Of a DNA stretch of 6,864 bases, positions 6,029-6,864 are shown one piece after another (within the stretch, counting starts at the first letter, position 1; each line of letters opens with the position of its first letter). The stretch covers positions 1 to 6,864 of the forward strand of contig JAKAZJ010000104.1 of NCBI GenBank assembly GCA_021826565.1. The letters are read 5' to 3'. Under the pieces are notes generated by a model. The model searched no databases. It was not told the origin of the DNA and saw only the letters and a list, made by a program, of their open reading frames with translations. A program made the translations under genes and the position numbers. The stretch comes from Pseudomonadota bacterium. Lineage in GTDB: Bacteria > Pseudomonadota > Alphaproteobacteria > Acetobacterales > Acetobacteraceae.

Positions 6029-6397
6029 TCAGCGGAAATTGAAGAACAACCCGATTCCGGGTGCCGGCGGTGGCGGCGCGTACACAACGGGCGGCGGCGG
6101 CGGGCCATATCCCCAAACCGGGGGCGGTGGACCGGGTGGCGGGGGAGCATAATAGCCCGGCCGACCCCAGGGACGGCCGTTCCAGCGACCACGATGCCAA
6201 TGGCCGTACTGCCCGTGATCCTGACGCCCGCCGGGACCTGGACGTCCGTGCCACCGCCCCGGGCCGCCCGGGGGGCCGCCGGGTGGACCACCGTCAGGGC
6301 CGGGGCCCGGGTGCCATCCCTGCGCCCGCGCCGCGCCGAGCGGGGCCAAAAGGCCCAACCCCAGCGCAAACGCGCACAGCGTACGCGCGCGGTTCAC
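6029..6397 (-). CDS. Exported Gly/Pro/His-rich small protein
   Basis: A 122-residue protein starting at GTG (6395-6397). The signal peptide VNRARTLCAFALGLGLLAPLGAARA ends in an ARA|Q cleavage site after residue 25, which decides this start over the ATG at 6656-6658, whose extra 87 residues merely lie antiparallel in frame over the upstream gene. GGGGG lies 5 bases before the GTG. The mature part is low-complexity: GPGPDGGPPGGPPGGPG, then a His/Trp/Arg/Gly/Tyr-rich section (HWHRGRWNGRPW), then PPPP blocks with VWGYG and VVYAP, ending GIGLFFNFR. Its GTGA overlap with the upstream LTXXQ protein implies one transcript with translational coupling. Small exported proteins of this style are common in alphaproteobacteria and mostly uncharacterised. 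Metal binding through the histidines or attachment to the envelope is possible but not shown. Confidence 0.78.
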   Translation of the reverse strand: MNRARTLCAFALGLGLLAPLGAARAQGWHPGPGPDGGPPGGPPGGPGRWHGRPGPGGRQDHGQYGHWHRGRWNGRPWGRPGYYAPPPPGPPPPVWGYGPPPPPVVYAPPPPAPGIGLFFNFR

Positions 6398-6840
6398 TTC
6401 GGCCCCCGTCCCGCGGCCCGCGCCCGATCCTGGAACAAATCGTCCGCGGTGCGCCGCTGCGCGGGGCTCAAGACGGCGTAAAGCCGGCGAAACGCCGGCA
6501 CCAGACGATCCAGCGCGGCCACGTGGTCGCGCGCGAAGGCGCGGTAGGATTCCAGAACTTGTACCGCGTTCATATGCGCGACCTCGGCCGAACGCTGCCG
6601 ATAGACCTGCTGCATGGCGGTGGCGTTGGCGCGCATCACCGCCGCGAGCGCGTCCCATTGCGGCCGCTCGGCCGAGGTGATCGCAAGTTGCGCCCGCAGA
6701 TGCGTGAGACGCGCGTCCACCTGCGCGGCCGAGTTCGGCGGCGCATGATGCGCGGCCGGTTGCGCCAGGGCCGGCGCCGCGACGAGCGCGGCGGCGAAGA
6801 CCAGCGCCGAAGCCAAGGCGGGCAAGCGTAGGCGATCCAT
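6394..6840 (-). CDS. Periplasmic LTXXQ/Spy-CpxP-like protein
   Basis: A 148-residue exported protein. The signal peptide (1-26: MDRLRLPALA, hydrophobic Ala/Val core, ALA|Q cleavage) is followed by a helical mature region with two Spy-like segments: LRAQLAITSAERPQWDAL (48-65), with the MRANA segment after it, and LYAVLSPAQRRTADDLF (120-136), which carries the LTxxQ-type motif as LSPAQ (124-128). Spy/CpxP relatives are ATP-independent periplasmic chaperones or envelope-stress modulators; many alphaproteobacterial LTXXQ proteins are linked to metal or envelope stress. Length is typical for the family. GGAGG (6847-6851) lies 6 bases before the ATG, a strong signal. It is first of an at least two-gene unit, overlapping the next gene by GTGA. 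Anything upstream of it is beyond the window edge. Confidence 0.85.
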   Translation of the reverse strand: MDRLRLPALASALVFAAALVAAPALAQPAAHHAPPNSAAQVDARLTHLRAQLAITSAERPQWDALAAVMRANATAMQQVYRQRSAEVAHMNAVQVLESYRAFARDHVAALDRLVPAFRRLYAVLSPAQRRTADDLFQDRARAAGRGPK

Positions 6841-6846
6841 CCTGTT

Positions 6847-6851
6847 CCTCC
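6847..6851 (-). promoter_or_regulatory. Ribosome binding site of the LTXXQ/Spy-like gene
   Basis: GGAGG on the minus strand, 6 bases before the ATG at 6838-6840, supports that start and the signal peptide it yields. Confidence 0.7.
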
Positions 6852-6864
6852 GTGTCTGGGGCTC

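Noticed and set aside
5806..6042. Plus-strand 78-codon ORF
   Set aside because: TTG start, no ribosome site, low-complexity peptide, and it runs through the hairpin at 5988-6020.
6398..6658. 87-residue N-terminal extension of the Gly/Pro/His-rich protein from an ATG at 6658
   Set aside because: It overlaps the LTXXQ gene in another frame, is Arg-rich noise, and would bury the clear signal peptide that begins at the GTG at 6395-6397.

Overview
The window is GC-rich throughout, with strongly G/C-biased third codon positions. It encodes Gram-negative envelope proteins: a TamA-type Omp85 protein, a Spy/LTXXQ-type periplasmic protein, a PlsC-family acyltransferase and an AIDA-type repeat adhesin with its glycosyltransferase. 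This fits an alphaproteobacterium, and Acetobacteraceae is my best guess. The lineage is inferred from composition and protein style; no marker gene is present.

Layout. (1) Positions 1-762, minus strand, hold the N-terminal 254 codons of a large repeat protein that runs off the window. It is made of AIDA-type strand-loop-strand repeats. (2) Positions 763-1045 are a 283-base spacer with a doubtful small ORF. (3) Positions 1046-2362, minus, encode a confident autotransporter strand-loop-strand O-heptosyltransferase of the Aah/TibC (BAHT) family, upstream of and co-directional with the repeat protein. (4) Positions 2363-2680 are a gene-free spacer with an AT-rich pocket that probably carries the heptosyltransferase promoter. 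(5) Positions 2681-3712, minus, encode a 1-acyl-glycerol-3-phosphate acyltransferase-like protein. (6) Positions 3765-5576, plus, encode a TamA-like protein divergent from the acyltransferase across 52 bases. (7) Positions 5581-5775, minus, hold a probable small hypothetical gene convergent with tamA. (8) Positions 5776-6028 are a spacer with a strong 12-bp hairpin. (9) Positions 6029-6840, minus, hold two overlapping genes for exported proteins: an LTXXQ/Spy-like protein, then a Gly/Pro/His-rich protein starting at GTG.

How they fit together. The heptosyltransferase should attach heptose to Ser/Thr of the adjacent repeat protein in the cytoplasm before export, as Aah does to AIDA-I and TibC to TibA. 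The gene order, enzyme then substrate, is the same. What differs from the classical pairs is that the repeat protein begins directly in repeat sequence with no signal peptide, and no alternative start exists upstream. It is therefore unlikely to be an ordinary Sec-dependent type V autotransporter, and its export route lies in the unseen C-terminal part or elsewhere. The nearby tamA could serve outer-membrane insertion of adhesins, but it has no tamB after it here. The most noteworthy signal is this O-heptosylated, signal-less adhesin locus.
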